Positions 6,452-15,134 of a DNA stretch of 32,392 nt are shown one piece after another. The notes under the pieces were generated by a model that worked only from the letters and a program-made list of their open reading frames with translations, made no database searches and had not been told where the DNA came from. Position 1 is the stretch's first letter; each line of letters opens with the position of its first letter. The position numbers and the translations under genes were made by a program. Origin of the DNA: an uncultured Lachnospiraceae bacterium (GTDB lineage: Bacteria > Bacillota > Clostridia > Lachnospirales > Lachnospiraceae); NCBI GenBank assembly GCA_910587955.1, contig CAJUNN010000035.1, positions 1 to 32,392 of the forward strand, read 5' to 3'.

Positions 6452-8989
6452 ATGGAGACAAAGGCATTGAAACTGAGAGACAATTTTTACTGGGCGGGTA
6501 TTCTGGACGATACGCTCCGGGTCTTTGATATTATCATGTATACGGAATTCGGGACCACCTACAATTCTTACGTATACAAAACCGGGGATAAAGTGATTCT
6601 TTTCGAGACTGTAAAAGAGAAATTTTTCGACGATTACTTAAAAGAGCTGAAAGAAGTAGCGGATGTAACGCGGATTGACTATCTGGTAGTCAACCATACG
6701 GAGCCGGACCATGCAGGCAGTGTGGAAAGGCTTCTGGAGCTGAACCCGCAGCTGAAAATCATAGCCACCGGGACGGCGGTTTCTTTCCTGCAGAGCATTG
6801 TAAACCGGGATTTCTGCAGTATTTCCGTGAAGGATAATCAGGAAATGAAGATCGGGAATTCCGTCTTGCGCTTTCTGCATGTGCCGAACCTGCACTGGCC
6901 GGATACCATGTACACGTATCTGGAAGAGGAGCAGATTCTGGTGACATGCGATTCCTTTGGCTCCCACTACGCCTTCCCGGACATTTTGTCCAGCAAGATT
7001 ACGAACCAGGAGGACTACTGGAAAGCCACGCGCTATTATTTTGACTGCATCATCGGGCCTTTTAAGCCCTTTATGTTAAAAGCTTTGTCCCGTATCCGGG
7101 ATCTGGATCTCTCTATGATCTGTACCGGTCACGGCCCGGTGCTGGATGCGGGAATTGATAAAATGCTGAACACCTATGAGGAGTGGTGTACTGTTGTAAA
7201 TCCCAATTCCGGGAAGACGGTGGTGATCCCCTATGTGAGCGCTTACGGCTATACGGGCCAGCTGGCGGAGCAGATCGAAAAGGGAATCCGGGACAGCGGC
7301 CCCATTGAAGTGCGGATGTATGATATGGTTACGGCGGATGCGGGAAAGGTTCTGGAAGATCTGGGATTTGCAGACGGCATCCTGTTTGGAACACCTACCA
7401 TTGTGGGAGAGGCTTTAAAGCCTATCTGGGACTTGACAACCTCCATTTTTGCGGGAACCCACGGAGGAAAGCTTGCCGGGGCCTTCGGAAGCTACGGCTG
7501 GAGCGGAGAGGGAGTTCCCCATATTACGGAACGGCTGCGGCAGCTTCAGATGCGGGTGGTGGAAGGCTTTACCGTCCGGTTTAAGCCGAGCCAGGTGGAT
7601 CTGCTGAATGCGTATGATTACGGTTACGATTTCGGCTGCCGGCTTTTGGAGAAAGAGAATCCCAAGAAGCATAAGGGGAAGACTTCTCTGGTAAAATGCC
7701 TGGTCTGCGGGGAAATTTTCGATTCTTCCCTGGAAATCTGCCCGGTCTGCGGCGTAGGGCCGGAGAATTTTGTTCCCGTGGAGACGGAGGAGACTTCTTA
7801 CCGCAGGGATACGCAGAAGCTCTATGCAGTTCTCGGCAACGGAGCTGCGGGAGTGGCGGCGGCCAAAGCCATCCGGGAGCGGGATAAAACCGGGTCTATT
7901 TATATGATTTCCAATGAAGAATACCCGGCTTATAACCGGCCTATGCTTACGAAATCCCTGGTGGCGGGTCTTGATGCGGATCAGATTGCCATTCAGGATG
8001 CTTCCTGGTACGAGGAACAGAATATCTGTCAGATCCTTGGAAAGGAAGTGGTTTCTGTGGATACCAAGGAGAAGGAGATTCACACGTCAGACGGAGCGAA
8101 GTTCCGGTATGACAGTCTGATTTACGCCCTTGGAGCCGAGAGCTTTGTTCCGCCTATTCCCGGATCGGATCTTCCGGAGGTGGCAGTGATCCGCCGTCTG
8201 TCCGACACAAAGAAAGTGGCGGAGCTTTTGGAGAAAACCACGGATGCGGTAGTAATCGGCGGAGGCGTGCTGGGGCTGGAGGCAGCCTGGGAGCTGAAAA
8301 AAGCCCGCTGCCGCGTGACGGTGCTGGAGCTGGCGCCCAGGCTTATGAGCCGCCAGCTGGACGAAGGCGCAGGAAAGATGCTGGAGAGCATCGGCCAGGC
8401 CCAGGGCATTGAGATCCGTACGGGCGTAACCATCGAGGCCATCGAGGGAGAGGGCCGTGTAGCAGGAGTCCGGCTTGGCGGAGGCGAGGTGATTCCGGCC
8501 CAGCTTGTGATTGTATCCTGCGGCGTGCGTGCCAATACCAAAATTGCGGAAGAGGCGGGGATCTCCGTGGAACGTTCCGTAGTGGTGGACAGCCGGATGC
8601 AGACGAACGTGGAAGGGATTTTTGCCTGCGGAGACTGCGCCCAGTATGAAGGGCTTAACTATGCAATCTGGCCCCAGGCTGTAGAGGAAGGAAAAATTGC
8701 GGGAGCCAATGCAGCAGGAGAAGCACTGGAATATTTGCCGTCTCCGGCAGCTCTTACCTTCCATGGCATGAGTACGGCCCTTTTTGCCATAGGAGACAAC
8801 GGCAGCAACCCCAATCTGATTTACAGGACCGTAGAGTTCCAGGATGTTTCCAGAAAGCAGTATGAGAAGTACTATTTCCGGAACAACCGTCTCTGTGGTG
8901 TGATTCTCATCGGTGATACAGGGAAAATGGCGGAACTGTCTGAGGCGGTAGCCCACAGGGCTTCCTTTGGGGAATTGTTTGGGAAATAG
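6452..8989 (+). CDS. class F flavodiiron protein: flavodiiron + rubredoxin + NAD(P)H:rubredoxin reductase fusion
   Basis: An 845-residue cytoplasmic fusion that should carry electrons from NAD(P)H all the way to O2 (or NO) on one chain. Domains in order: metallo-beta-lactamase-like diiron domain (1-250) with all ligands (His82, Glu84, Asp86 and His87 in HTEPDHAGS, then His148, Asp167, His227); FMN flavodoxin domain (about 255-400); short-spaced rubredoxin (Cys416, Cys419, Cys430, Cys433); FAD/NAD(P)H oxidoreductase (from LGNGAAG at 461). The same arrangement is known in clostridia as class F. It is monocistronic, with a GGAGG ribosome site before ATG 6452 and a terminator behind it. TATACT at 6402-6407 may be its -10, but no good -35 is seen. 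Role: oxygen scavenging in an anaerobe. Confidence 0.93.
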   Translation: METKALKLRDNFYWAGILDDTLRVFDIIMYTEFGTTYNSYVYKTGDKVILFETVKEKFFDDYLKELKEVADVTRIDYLVVNHTEPDHAGSVERLLELNPQLKIIATGTAVSFLQSIVNRDFCSISVKDNQEMKIGNSVLRFLHVPNLHWPDTMYTYLEEEQILVTCDSFGSHYAFPDILSSKITNQEDYWKATRYYFDCIIGPFKPFMLKALSRIRDLDLSMICTGHGPVLDAGIDKMLNTYEEWCTVVNPNSGKTVVIPYVSAYGYTGQLAEQIEKGIRDSGPIEVRMYDMVTADAGKVLEDLGFADGILFGTPTIVGEALKPIWDLTTSIFAGTHGGKLAGAFGSYGWSGEGVPHITERLRQLQMRVVEGFTVRFKPSQVDLLNAYDYGYDFGCRLLEKENPKKHKGKTSLVKCLVCGEIFDSSLEICPVCGVGPENFVPVETEETSYRRDTQKLYAVLGNGAAGVAAAKAIRERDKTGSIYMISNEEYPAYNRPMLTKSLVAGLDADQIAIQDASWYEEQNICQILGKEVVSVDTKEKEIHTSDGAKFRYDSLIYALGAESFVPPIPGSDLPEVAVIRRLSDTKKVAELLEKTTDAVVIGGGVLGLEAAWELKKARCRVTVLELAPRLMSRQLDEGAGKMLESIGQAQGIEIRTGVTIEAIEGEGRVAGVRLGGGEVIPAQLVIVSCGVRANTKIAEEAGISVERSVVVDSRMQTNVEGIFACGDCAQYEGLNYAIWPQAVEEGKIAGANAAGEALEYLPSPAALTFHGMSTALFAIGDNGSNPNLIYRTVEFQDVSRKQYEKYYFRNNRLCGVILIGDTGKMAELSEAVAHRASFGELFGK

Positions 8990-9005
8990 AATAAAATAAT
9001 TTGGT

Positions 9006-9045
9006 AAAAGCGCCTGCAGGAAGGAGAACTTCTGCGGGCGCTTTT
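9006..9045. terminator. bidirectional terminator between convergent genes
   Basis: AAAAGCGCCTGCAG (9006-9019) pairs with CTGCGGGCGCTTTT (9032-9045), with one G-T pair. A-rich and T-rich flanks on both sides serve the flavodiiron gene (+) and the GntR gene (-), which converge here. Confidence 0.85.
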
Positions 9046-9059
9046 GAATTTATATCCTA

Positions 9060-9779
9060 TCAGGCGTTGGTGTAGTAGAAAGCACGGAATTTGTATTTAT
9101 CGCCGCGGACAACGGTTTTGTGGATGGCAATCAGCCGTTCCTTTTCGTAGCAGAACCGTTCCAGAAGCATGCAGGGATCCTGGGTAGAAATCTGAAGATA
9201 ACTGGCTTCCCGGGGGGATGGCATAATGGGGGAAAGCAGTTCGTTGGCATTATCAATTTCCATAGAATAATACGATTCCAGATAATGGTACAGGGAGCCG
9301 GATTTCAGATATTCCAGATCCAGACGGGCAAAGCGGTCCTTGGGAAGATAGGTGGTCTCCAGCATTAGGGGATAGTCGTTGGCGCTCCGCAGCCGTATGA
9401 GCTTGTGCCAGAGCCTGCAGTCTTCTTTTGGGAGAACGGCCTCTGCCAGATACCGGTCTTCCGCAATGATATCACAGTCTATGATCTGATTGGTAATCTC
9501 AATGTGCTGGGCCCGGAGGGAACCCACAAAGGAATAGAATTTGGAGAGTGTCTGTTCATACATCTGAGGTTTGACGAAATTGCCGCTGCCCTGTTTTTTC
9601 TCTATATATTTGTCCCGGTACAGCTCTTCCAGGGCCCGCCGTATGGTGGCGCGGCTTACATGATACATTTCGCAGAGGGATCGCTCAGAAGGAAGATAGG
9701 TCTTTTCCGAATAGTAGCCGGACAGGATTTTCTTTTGAAGATCACGGTAAATATCCTGATATAAAGGTGTACTGCTCAT
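9060..9779 (-). CDS. GntR family (HutC/UTRA type) transcriptional regulator
   Basis: A 239-residue regulator with an N-terminal winged helix (PLYQDIYRDLQKKILSGYY, then LPSERSLCEMYHVSRATIRR and the wing KKQGSGNFV) and a C-terminal UTRA ligand domain typical of sugar-phosphate sensors. It reads away from the SIS/PTS genes and almost certainly controls them; the likely effector is their phosphosugar substrate. The start chosen is the second in-frame ATG (9779), which has AAAGG seven bases upstream; ATG 9794, five codons earlier, is an alternative. Probable autoregulation: its -10 (TATACT complement, 9831-9836) lies close to inverted repeats. Confidence 0.9.
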   Translation of the reverse strand: MSSTPLYQDIYRDLQKKILSGYYSEKTYLPSERSLCEMYHVSRATIRRALEELYRDKYIEKKQGSGNFVKPQMYEQTLSKFYSFVGSLRAQHIEITNQIIDCDIIAEDRYLAEAVLPKEDCRLWHKLIRLRSANDYPLMLETTYLPKDRFARLDLEYLKSGSLYHYLESYYSMEIDNANELLSPIMPSPREASYLQISTQDPCMLLERFCYEKERLIAIHKTVVRGDKYKFRAFYYTNA

Positions 9780-9841
9780 GGCATTGCCTTTCATAATTGC
9801 GTAGTTCTCTTGTCCTTTTTAGTATACCCCCGGCGGGATAG

Positions 9842-9888
9842 CCAGTCAAACCATTTTGCCGACTGGTATGGTATTTGTTAGGGTACCA
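9842..9888. promoter_or_regulatory. operator-like inverted repeats in the gntR-SIS intergenic region
   Basis: CCAGTC (9842-9847) mirrors GACTGG (9861-9866). TGGTA (9869-9873) mirrors TACCA (9884-9888) with ten bases between, and a further TGGTA begins at 9864. These lie between the divergent start sites, where a GntR regulator would bind. They do not match the classic HutC consensus exactly, so the assignment is by position and symmetry. Confidence 0.5.
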
Positions 9889-9921
9889 CTTGGCAATTTG
9901 GACTTAAAAGGCCTCAAAACC

Positions 9922-9949
9922 TTGTCAATTTTAACATTTTGTATAAAAT
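9922..9949 (+). promoter_or_regulatory. promoter of the SIS-PTS operon
   Basis: TTGTCA (9922-9927), a 16-base spacer and TAAAAT (9944-9949). It lies 54 bases ahead of the SIS gene and just downstream of the inverted repeats. Confidence 0.6.
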
Positions 9950-10002
9950 GGAGATAAGAAACAACAAATTAATGGACAAAATGACAAAAGGAGAGGAACG
10001 GT

Positions 10003-10737
10003 TTGAAATATCAAGAATATTATGAGGTGATTACAAAGCAGTTGGAACAGGAATTCAGGGAAGAGGGAGAGCAGATCCGGCAGGCGGCGGAATACTGTGC
10101 GGAATCCGTGATGGCGGGACGGGTTATTCATGTATTTGGCTGCGGCCATTCCCAGATGTTTGCCATGGAGGTGTTTTACCGGGCAGGGGGATTGGTGCCG
10201 GTAAATGCGCTTTTGATTCCGCATCTTGCACTTTTCCCCAAGGCGAAGCTGAGTACCATGCAGGAGAGAGTGGAAGGATTTTCCAAGGGATACTTGGAAT
10301 TGGAAAATACAGATGCCAGGGATACTATGATTATCATTTCCATATCGGGCCGCAATGCAGGCGTTGTGGACATGGCCCTGGCAGCCAAGGAGATTGGCAT
10401 GAAAGTGGTGGCTCTGGTGTCCGGGGCATTTGCAGGTGCGACTACTTCCCGTCATTCCAGCGGTAAAAACCTGCGGGATGTGGCCGATACTGTGATTGAC
10501 ATTAAATGTGTTGCCGGGGATGCAGCGCTGCATATAGAGGGAATGGAGGCAAATTTTTGCGGCACGTCCACCGTGCTTGGGATGTCTGTGATGGAATCCG
10601 TCATCGCCCAGACGGTTGAGAACTGCATGGCGAAAGGATATTGCCCTCCGGTTTATGTCAGCTCCAATCTGGACAAGGGTGATGCAATTAATGCGGAGCA
10701 TATTAAAAATTATTCACAGCTGGTCTCCTGCCTGTAG
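10003..10737 (+). CDS. SIS-domain phosphosugar-binding protein (UPF0309-like)
   Basis: A 244-residue SIS-domain protein expected to isomerise or otherwise bind a phosphosugar in the cytoplasm. HVFGCGHSQMFAMEVFYRAG (43-62) and IISISGRNAGVVDMALAAKE (about 110-130) are the two phosphate-binding segments. The C-terminal DKGDAINAEH is typical of this UPF0309-like subgroup. TTG 10003 is the start, with AAAGGAGAGG upstream; nearby ATGs at 9972 and 9981 are out of frame. First gene of a three-gene operon with PTS IIB and IIC, so its substrate is probably the phosphorylated product of that transporter. Confidence 0.85.
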   Translation: MKYQEYYEVITKQLEQEFREEGEQIRQAAEYCAESVMAGRVIHVFGCGHSQMFAMEVFYRAGGLVPVNALLIPHLALFPKAKLSTMQERVEGFSKGYLELENTDARDTMIIISISGRNAGVVDMALAAKEIGMKVVALVSGAFAGATTSRHSSGKNLRDVADTVIDIKCVAGDAALHIEGMEANFCGTSTVLGMSVMESVIAQTVENCMAKGYCPPVYVSSNLDKGDAINAEHIKNYSQLVSCL

Positions 10738-10767
10738 GTGCGGACGGCGGCAGAAAGGGGTTTTAAA

Positions 10768-11043
10768 ATGCAAGTGGTATGTGTATGCGGTATGGGGATG
10801 GGAACCAGCCTGATTATGAAAATGACAGTAGATAAAGCGCTCAGAGAGCTAGGCGTGGAAGCGGAGATTGAACACTGGGATGCCGGTACGGTAGGCGGCA
10901 AGTCCGTGGATCTGATTGTAACCAGTGAAGATTTTGCGGAGCGCTTCGCTGACCGCACAGACGTAGTGTATCTGAAGAATGTACTGAATGCGGCGGAGGC
11001 AAAGGAAAAACTCAGAGCGTACCTGGAAGCGCATAAGGGTTAG
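10768..11043 (+). CDS. PTS sugar transporter subunit IIB (ascorbate/galactitol type)
   Basis: A 91-residue IIB of the SgaB/GatB fold. VCVCGMGMGTS puts the phosphorylated cysteine at position 7 in the P-loop. ATG 10768 has AAAGGGG upstream and aligns with other IIB starts; a frame extending back to 10738 is not needed. It accepts phosphate from a IIA component, which is not encoded here, and passes it to the sugar carried by the adjacent IIC. Separated by 30 bases from the SIS gene and 26 from the IIC gene. Confidence 0.9.
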   Translation: MQVVCVCGMGMGTSLIMKMTVDKALRELGVEAEIEHWDAGTVGGKSVDLIVTSEDFAERFADRTDVVYLKNVLNAAEAKEKLRAYLEAHKG

Positions 11044-11069
11044 CCTGTTTTACAAAGGAGGGAAAGACT

Positions 11070-12413
11070 ATGACATTTTTGGGATTCTTTTTGGAATTGC
11101 TGGAGACTCCGGCGATTGTTCTTGCACTTGTGTCACTGATTGGATTGATTGTACAGAAAAGGGGAACTTCTTATGTGATAAGCGGGACTGTAAAGACAGC
11201 CCTGGGCTATCTGGTACTTTCCGCAGGCTCCGGCCTGATTGTAACCGAGATTCTGCCCTTTGTAGGGCTGTTCCAGACCGTATTCGGCCTGGACGGTTTT
11301 GCCACCGGATCGGAGGTAATTGTGGGAGCCATGTCAGAGGCGGTGCCGGCTATAGCCTCCACCTCCGCAGTTATTATGGGCGGCGGATTTCTCGTAAACA
11401 TTCTGCTGGCGCGGTTTACGCCCTTAAAATACATTTTCCTCACCGGGCATATGATGTGGATCAGCTCCATTGCGGTTGCCTACAGCCTGTATACGGCGGG
11501 CTTGAGCAACGGAATGATCATTGCCATCGGTGTGGTGATTCAGGGTGTGTTTCTGACACTGATTCCGGCAATCTCCCAGCCCATCGTGCGCTGCGTGACC
11601 GGAACGGATGATTTTGCCATCGGCCATCTGACTACGCTCGGCACGGTTTCCGCAGGCTACATCGGCGGGCTTCTGGGAAATAAGGAGAAAAATGCGGAGG
11701 ATATGCAGCTTCCCAAGAAACTGGCGTTCTTTAAGGATTCCGCAATGTCCATCTCTGCAGTGATGGTGGTGTTCTACCTGATTGTAGTCATTGCTGCCGG
11801 TCCCGAGGAAGTAGCGGCTTATGCAGGAGCAACCAATTACATCATTTACGGCCTGCTGAAAGGCCTTGGCTTTACGGCCGGTATCCTGGTACTCCTTCAG
11901 GGCGTGCGGATGCTGCTGGGCGAGCTGGTTCCGGCTTTCAAGGGGATTGCGGACAAGATCGTTCCCAATGCCATTCCGGCCCTGGATGTACCCGTACTGT
12001 TTACCTATGCACCCAATTCCCTGATGCTGGGCTTCATCTTTGCGGTAGCCGGAATGCTGGCGGCTATGCTGGTTTCCTCCGCCGTTCTCGGGGTGGTTCC
12101 GCTGGTATCTATTATCGGGGCATTCTTTACCGGAGGCGTGGCCGGTGTGTTCGGAAATGCCAAAGGGGGACGCCGGGGAGCCATGATTGCAGGTTTTGTA
12201 TACGGCTTTGAACTGATTTTCCTGTCCGGCCTTACTTACCAGATTTTCGGCCATTTTGCAGCAGTAGGAGCGGAAGGAACCGGACATGACTGTATTGATG
12301 CCATGATGCTGATGCTTGCCATGAAGAATGTCTGGATAGGAATCGCTGTCATTATTGCAGTGTTTGTTCTGCTTTCGGTTTTGAAAATGAAAAAGGGGAA
12401 AACAGCCGCTTAA
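11070..12413 (+). CDS. PTS ascorbate-type transporter subunit IIC (UlaA/SgaT family)
   Basis: A 447-residue polytopic membrane permease with many hydrophobic segments. The start LELLETPAIVLALVSLIGLIVQKR and the core GTVKTALGYLVLSAGSGLIV are typical of the UlaA/SgaT family. Length is normal. A strong AAAGGAGGG precedes the ATG. It transports the sugar while IIB phosphorylates it; the substrate may be ascorbate or another pentose/hexose acid or alditol and cannot be fixed from sequence. A terminator follows at 12451. No IIA gene accompanies it. Confidence 0.9.
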   Translation: MTFLGFFLELLETPAIVLALVSLIGLIVQKRGTSYVISGTVKTALGYLVLSAGSGLIVTEILPFVGLFQTVFGLDGFATGSEVIVGAMSEAVPAIASTSAVIMGGGFLVNILLARFTPLKYIFLTGHMMWISSIAVAYSLYTAGLSNGMIIAIGVVIQGVFLTLIPAISQPIVRCVTGTDDFAIGHLTTLGTVSAGYIGGLLGNKEKNAEDMQLPKKLAFFKDSAMSISAVMVVFYLIVVIAAGPEEVAAYAGATNYIIYGLLKGLGFTAGILVLLQGVRMLLGELVPAFKGIADKIVPNAIPALDVPVLFTYAPNSLMLGFIFAVAGMLAAMLVSSAVLGVVPLVSIIGAFFTGGVAGVFGNAKGGRRGAMIAGFVYGFELIFLSGLTYQIFGHFAAVGAEGTGHDCIDAMMLMLAMKNVWIGIAVIIAVFVLLSVLKMKKGKTAA

Positions 12414-12450
12414 AAGCAGCTGCAGACTATACAATCACCTTTTACAGCGA

Positions 12451-12486
12451 AGTGCGCAGTCCCGGGATGAAGGGGCTGCGCATTTT
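12451..12486 (+). terminator. terminator after PTS IIC
   Basis: TGCGCAG (12453-12459) pairs with CTGCGCA (12476-12482), supported by an inner CCC/GGG pairing, and is followed by TTTT. Confidence 0.75.
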
Positions 12487-12534
12487 GCGTCCGGTTATAT
12501 GGGCCGGCGCGGAATCCTCCCCTTCCAATAAAGT

Positions 12535-12564
12535 TATGGAAAATGAATATAAGGTATGATATAA
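12535..12564 (+). promoter_or_regulatory. extended -10 promoter of gdpP-rplI-dnaB
   Basis: TGATATAAT (12556-12564) is a perfect extended -10; the -35 region (around 12535) is weak, as expected for this promoter class. Leader length to gdpP is about 70 bases. Confidence 0.65.
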
Positions 12565-12641
12565 TGTCCGGGAAGGCAGAGGCACAAGAGCTGTGATCTG
12601 CCTGGTTAAGTTGTGAATCCCCATCAAATCGGAGAAGAAAT

Positions 12642-14687
12642 ATGAAAAAAAAGGTGAAATTGAAGGGACAGCTGAAGAACTATTTGCAGTGGCCGCTTCT
12701 TCTGAGCGTTTTGCTGCTGGCAATGAATGTCTGCATGTATCCCATATCCGTGAAAGCCGGAATATTGATGTCCGTATTTCTTGCGGTGTATGTGGGAATT
12801 GTGGTGATGCTGTATATGAGCGGCCGTTCCCGGATTTACAGCGATTTGGTTTCTTTTGCGGCACAGTACGGACAGATACAGAGAAAGCTTTTGAAGGAAT
12901 TGGCGATTCCCTACGCACTTTTGGAGGAGGACGGAAAAGTCATCTGGGCCAATACGGCGTTTTTCCAGGTGAGCGGAAAAAGTAAGAAAAACCTGCGCAA
13001 ATCTATATCCTGGTTTTTTCCGGAGTTTACCAAGGATATTTTGTCTGCAGAGGAGTGGGAAGACAGCCGGATGGTGCGTTTCTCCTGTGAAGACCGGGAT
13101 TACCGTGCGGATGTGCGCCGGGTTTATATGGATGAGGTGCTGGAAACAGGGGCATTTCTGGAAACAGAGGAAGAGAGCTTCCTCATTGCCATCTATCTGT
13201 TTGACGAGACGGAGATCAACCGGTATATCCGTATGACCCGGGAGCAGCGGCTGGTGGCCGGGCTGGTTTATCTGGATAACTATGAGGAAGCTTTGGATAC
13301 GGTGGAGGAAGTGCGCCGTTCCCTTCTGGTGGCCTTGGTGGATCGGAAGATCAATAAGTATATTGGGGCTTTCGGCGGAATTGTGAAAAAGATCGAGAAA
13401 GACAAATATTTTGTTGCCGTTCAGGAAAAGGATCTCCCTGTTATGCGGGAGGGCAAATTTGAACTTCTGCAGGATGTGAAAACCGTGAATATCGGAAATG
13501 AGATGGCAGTAACCATCAGCATCGGCCTGGGAATGAGCGGAAAGAGCTTTGCGGAGAATTACGATTATGCCCGGATTGCCATTGACTTGGCCCTGGCCAG
13601 GGGCGGTGATCAGGTAGTGCTTAAGGAAGGGGAAAATATTTCCTATTTCGGAGGCAAAACCCAGCAGGTGGAGAAGGCTACCCGGGTGAAGGCCAGAGTG
13701 AAGGCCCATGCCCTCCAGGAGTTTATTGAGAGCCGGGATAAGGTAATGGTTATGGGGCACAAGCTGACGGACGCAGATTCTTTCGGGGCATCCATCGGTA
13801 TTTACAGAGCGGCTAAGGTGCTGGGTAAACGGGCTTATATTGTTCTCAATGAAGTGACAAGCTCTGTGCGTCCCATGCGGGAATGCTTTTTGGACAACCC
13901 GGCCTATGAATCCGATATGTTTTTGAATAACGAGCAGGCCGTCGAGATGATAGATTCCAATACGGTTCTGGTGGTGGTGGACACCAACCGCCCCAGCTAT
14001 ACGGAGTGCAGTGAACTTCTAAGCCGGACGCCCACCATTGTGGTGCTGGATCACCACAGGCAGACCAATGAGCAGATCAGCAATGCGGTGCTTTCCTATA
14101 TTGAGCCCTATGCGTCTTCCGCCTGCGAAATGGTAGCGGAGATTCTGCAGTATTTTGACGAGGGACTGAAGATCAAGGCTGTGGAGGCGGATTGTCTCTA
14201 TGCAGGCATTATCATTGACACGGATAACTTTATGGGCAAGACGGGCGTACGCACCTTTGAGGCGGCGGCGTTTCTGCGCCGGTGCGGCGCAGACGTAACC
14301 CGGGTGCGCAAGATGTTCCGGAACGGGATGGCGGAATATAAAGCCAGAGCGGAGGCGGTCCGCCATGCGGAGGTTTATCACGGATTTGCTATCTCCGTGT
14401 GTCCCAACGAAAACATTGAAAGCCCCACCATTGTGGGAGCCCAGGCTGCCAATGAACTTTTGAACATCATCGGGGTAAAGGCGTCTATTGTACTGACTTA
14501 TTATCAAAGGCGTACTTATATCAGCGCCCGTTCCATTGACGAGGTGAATGTACAGGTTCTCATGGAACGCATGGGCGGCGGAGGCCATATGAACGTGGCG
14601 GGTGCCCAGCTGGACTGCGGCGTGGAGGAAGCTGCGGATATCGTAAAGCGTACCATTGACAAAATGCACGAGGAAGGAGAATTATAA
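12642..14687 (+). CDS. gdpP: cyclic-di-AMP phosphodiesterase GdpP (DHH family)
   Basis: A 681-residue membrane protein that hydrolyses c-di-AMP to pApA, controlling osmotic and cell-wall homeostasis. It has two N-terminal membrane segments (about 15-35 and 40-60), a PAS-like domain (about 75-130), a degenerate GGDEF domain (about 180-325), then DHH/DHHA1 domains from about 360. Metal-binding residues are present: GHKLTDADS (His373, Asp377, Asp379), VVVDTNR (Asp447) and LDHHR (470-473); the DHHA1 box GGGGHMNVAG closes the protein. It heads the conserved gdpP-rplI-dnaB operon; its stop overlaps the rplI start. Confidence 0.95.
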   Translation: MKKKVKLKGQLKNYLQWPLLLSVLLLAMNVCMYPISVKAGILMSVFLAVYVGIVVMLYMSGRSRIYSDLVSFAAQYGQIQRKLLKELAIPYALLEEDGKVIWANTAFFQVSGKSKKNLRKSISWFFPEFTKDILSAEEWEDSRMVRFSCEDRDYRADVRRVYMDEVLETGAFLETEEESFLIAIYLFDETEINRYIRMTREQRLVAGLVYLDNYEEALDTVEEVRRSLLVALVDRKINKYIGAFGGIVKKIEKDKYFVAVQEKDLPVMREGKFELLQDVKTVNIGNEMAVTISIGLGMSGKSFAENYDYARIAIDLALARGGDQVVLKEGENISYFGGKTQQVEKATRVKARVKAHALQEFIESRDKVMVMGHKLTDADSFGASIGIYRAAKVLGKRAYIVLNEVTSSVRPMRECFLDNPAYESDMFLNNEQAVEMIDSNTVLVVVDTNRPSYTECSELLSRTPTIVVLDHHRQTNEQISNAVLSYIEPYASSACEMVAEILQYFDEGLKIKAVEADCLYAGIIIDTDNFMGKTGVRTFEAAAFLRRCGADVTRVRKMFRNGMAEYKARAEAVRHAEVYHGFAISVCPNENIESPTIVGAQAANELLNIIGVKASIVLTYYQRRTYISARSIDEVNVQVLMERMGGGGHMNVAGAQLDCGVEEAADIVKRTIDKMHEEGEL

Positions 14688-15133
14688 TGAAGGTAATTTT
14701 GATAGAAGATGTAAAATCCCTGGGAAAAAAGGGAGAGCTGGTCAATGTAAACGACGGCTATGCACGCAATTACATTCTGGCCAAAAAGCTGGGAGTAGAG
14801 GCGACGCCCAAGAATCTGAACGATTTAAAGCTGAAAAAGGCCAATGAGGAAAAGAGGGCCAAGGAGATCTACGAGGAAGCGGCAGCTTTTGCGGAGCGGC
14901 TTTCCAAAATGGAAGTAAATGTGAGCATCAAGGCGGGAGAGGGCGGAAAAATTTTCGGATCCGTGTCCTCCAAGGAGATTGCCCAGGCAGCGCAGGAGCA
15001 GCTGGGGGTGGAGCTGGATAAGAAGAAGATGCAGCTTCCCAGCCCCATTAAGAGCGTGGGCACGCAGATGGTTCCCATCCGCCTGCATCCCAAGGTGACG
15101 GCGCAGCTGAAGGTAAATGTAAGAGAGGCATAG
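14687..15133 (+). CDS. rplI: 50S ribosomal protein L9
   Basis: A 148-residue L9 of standard length. The N-terminal rRNA-binding domain (VILIEDVKSLGKKGELVNV, GYARNYILAKKLGVEAT), the long connecting helix and the C-terminal domain (GGKIFGSVSSKEIAQA) are all present. The ATG overlaps the gdpP stop by one base, with AAGGAG upstream, so translation is coupled. dnaB follows two bases after its stop. Confidence 0.98.
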   Translation: MKVILIEDVKSLGKKGELVNVNDGYARNYILAKKLGVEATPKNLNDLKLKKANEEKRAKEIYEEAAAFAERLSKMEVNVSIKAGEGGKIFGSVSSKEIAQAAQEQLGVELDKKKMQLPSPIKSVGTQMVPIRLHPKVTAQLKVNVREA

Positions 15134-15134
15134 C

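Noticed and set aside
8087..8956. 289-codon - strand open frame opposite the flavodiiron fusion
   Set aside because: It covers the reductase domain of a clearly real gene and has no motifs of its own.
9931..10701. Long - strand open frame antisense to the SIS gene
   Set aside because: The SIS protein is a clear family match; the antisense frame has no recognisable motif and arises from codon composition.
10988..11611. 207-codon + frame overlapping PTS IIB and IIC
   Set aside because: Cysteine/arginine-rich translation in the wrong frame of two family-matched genes.
12624..13760. 378-codon - strand open frame opposite gdpP
   Set aside because: Shadow of gdpP, which has complete PAS, GGDEF and DHH motifs; the antisense product is unlike any family I know.
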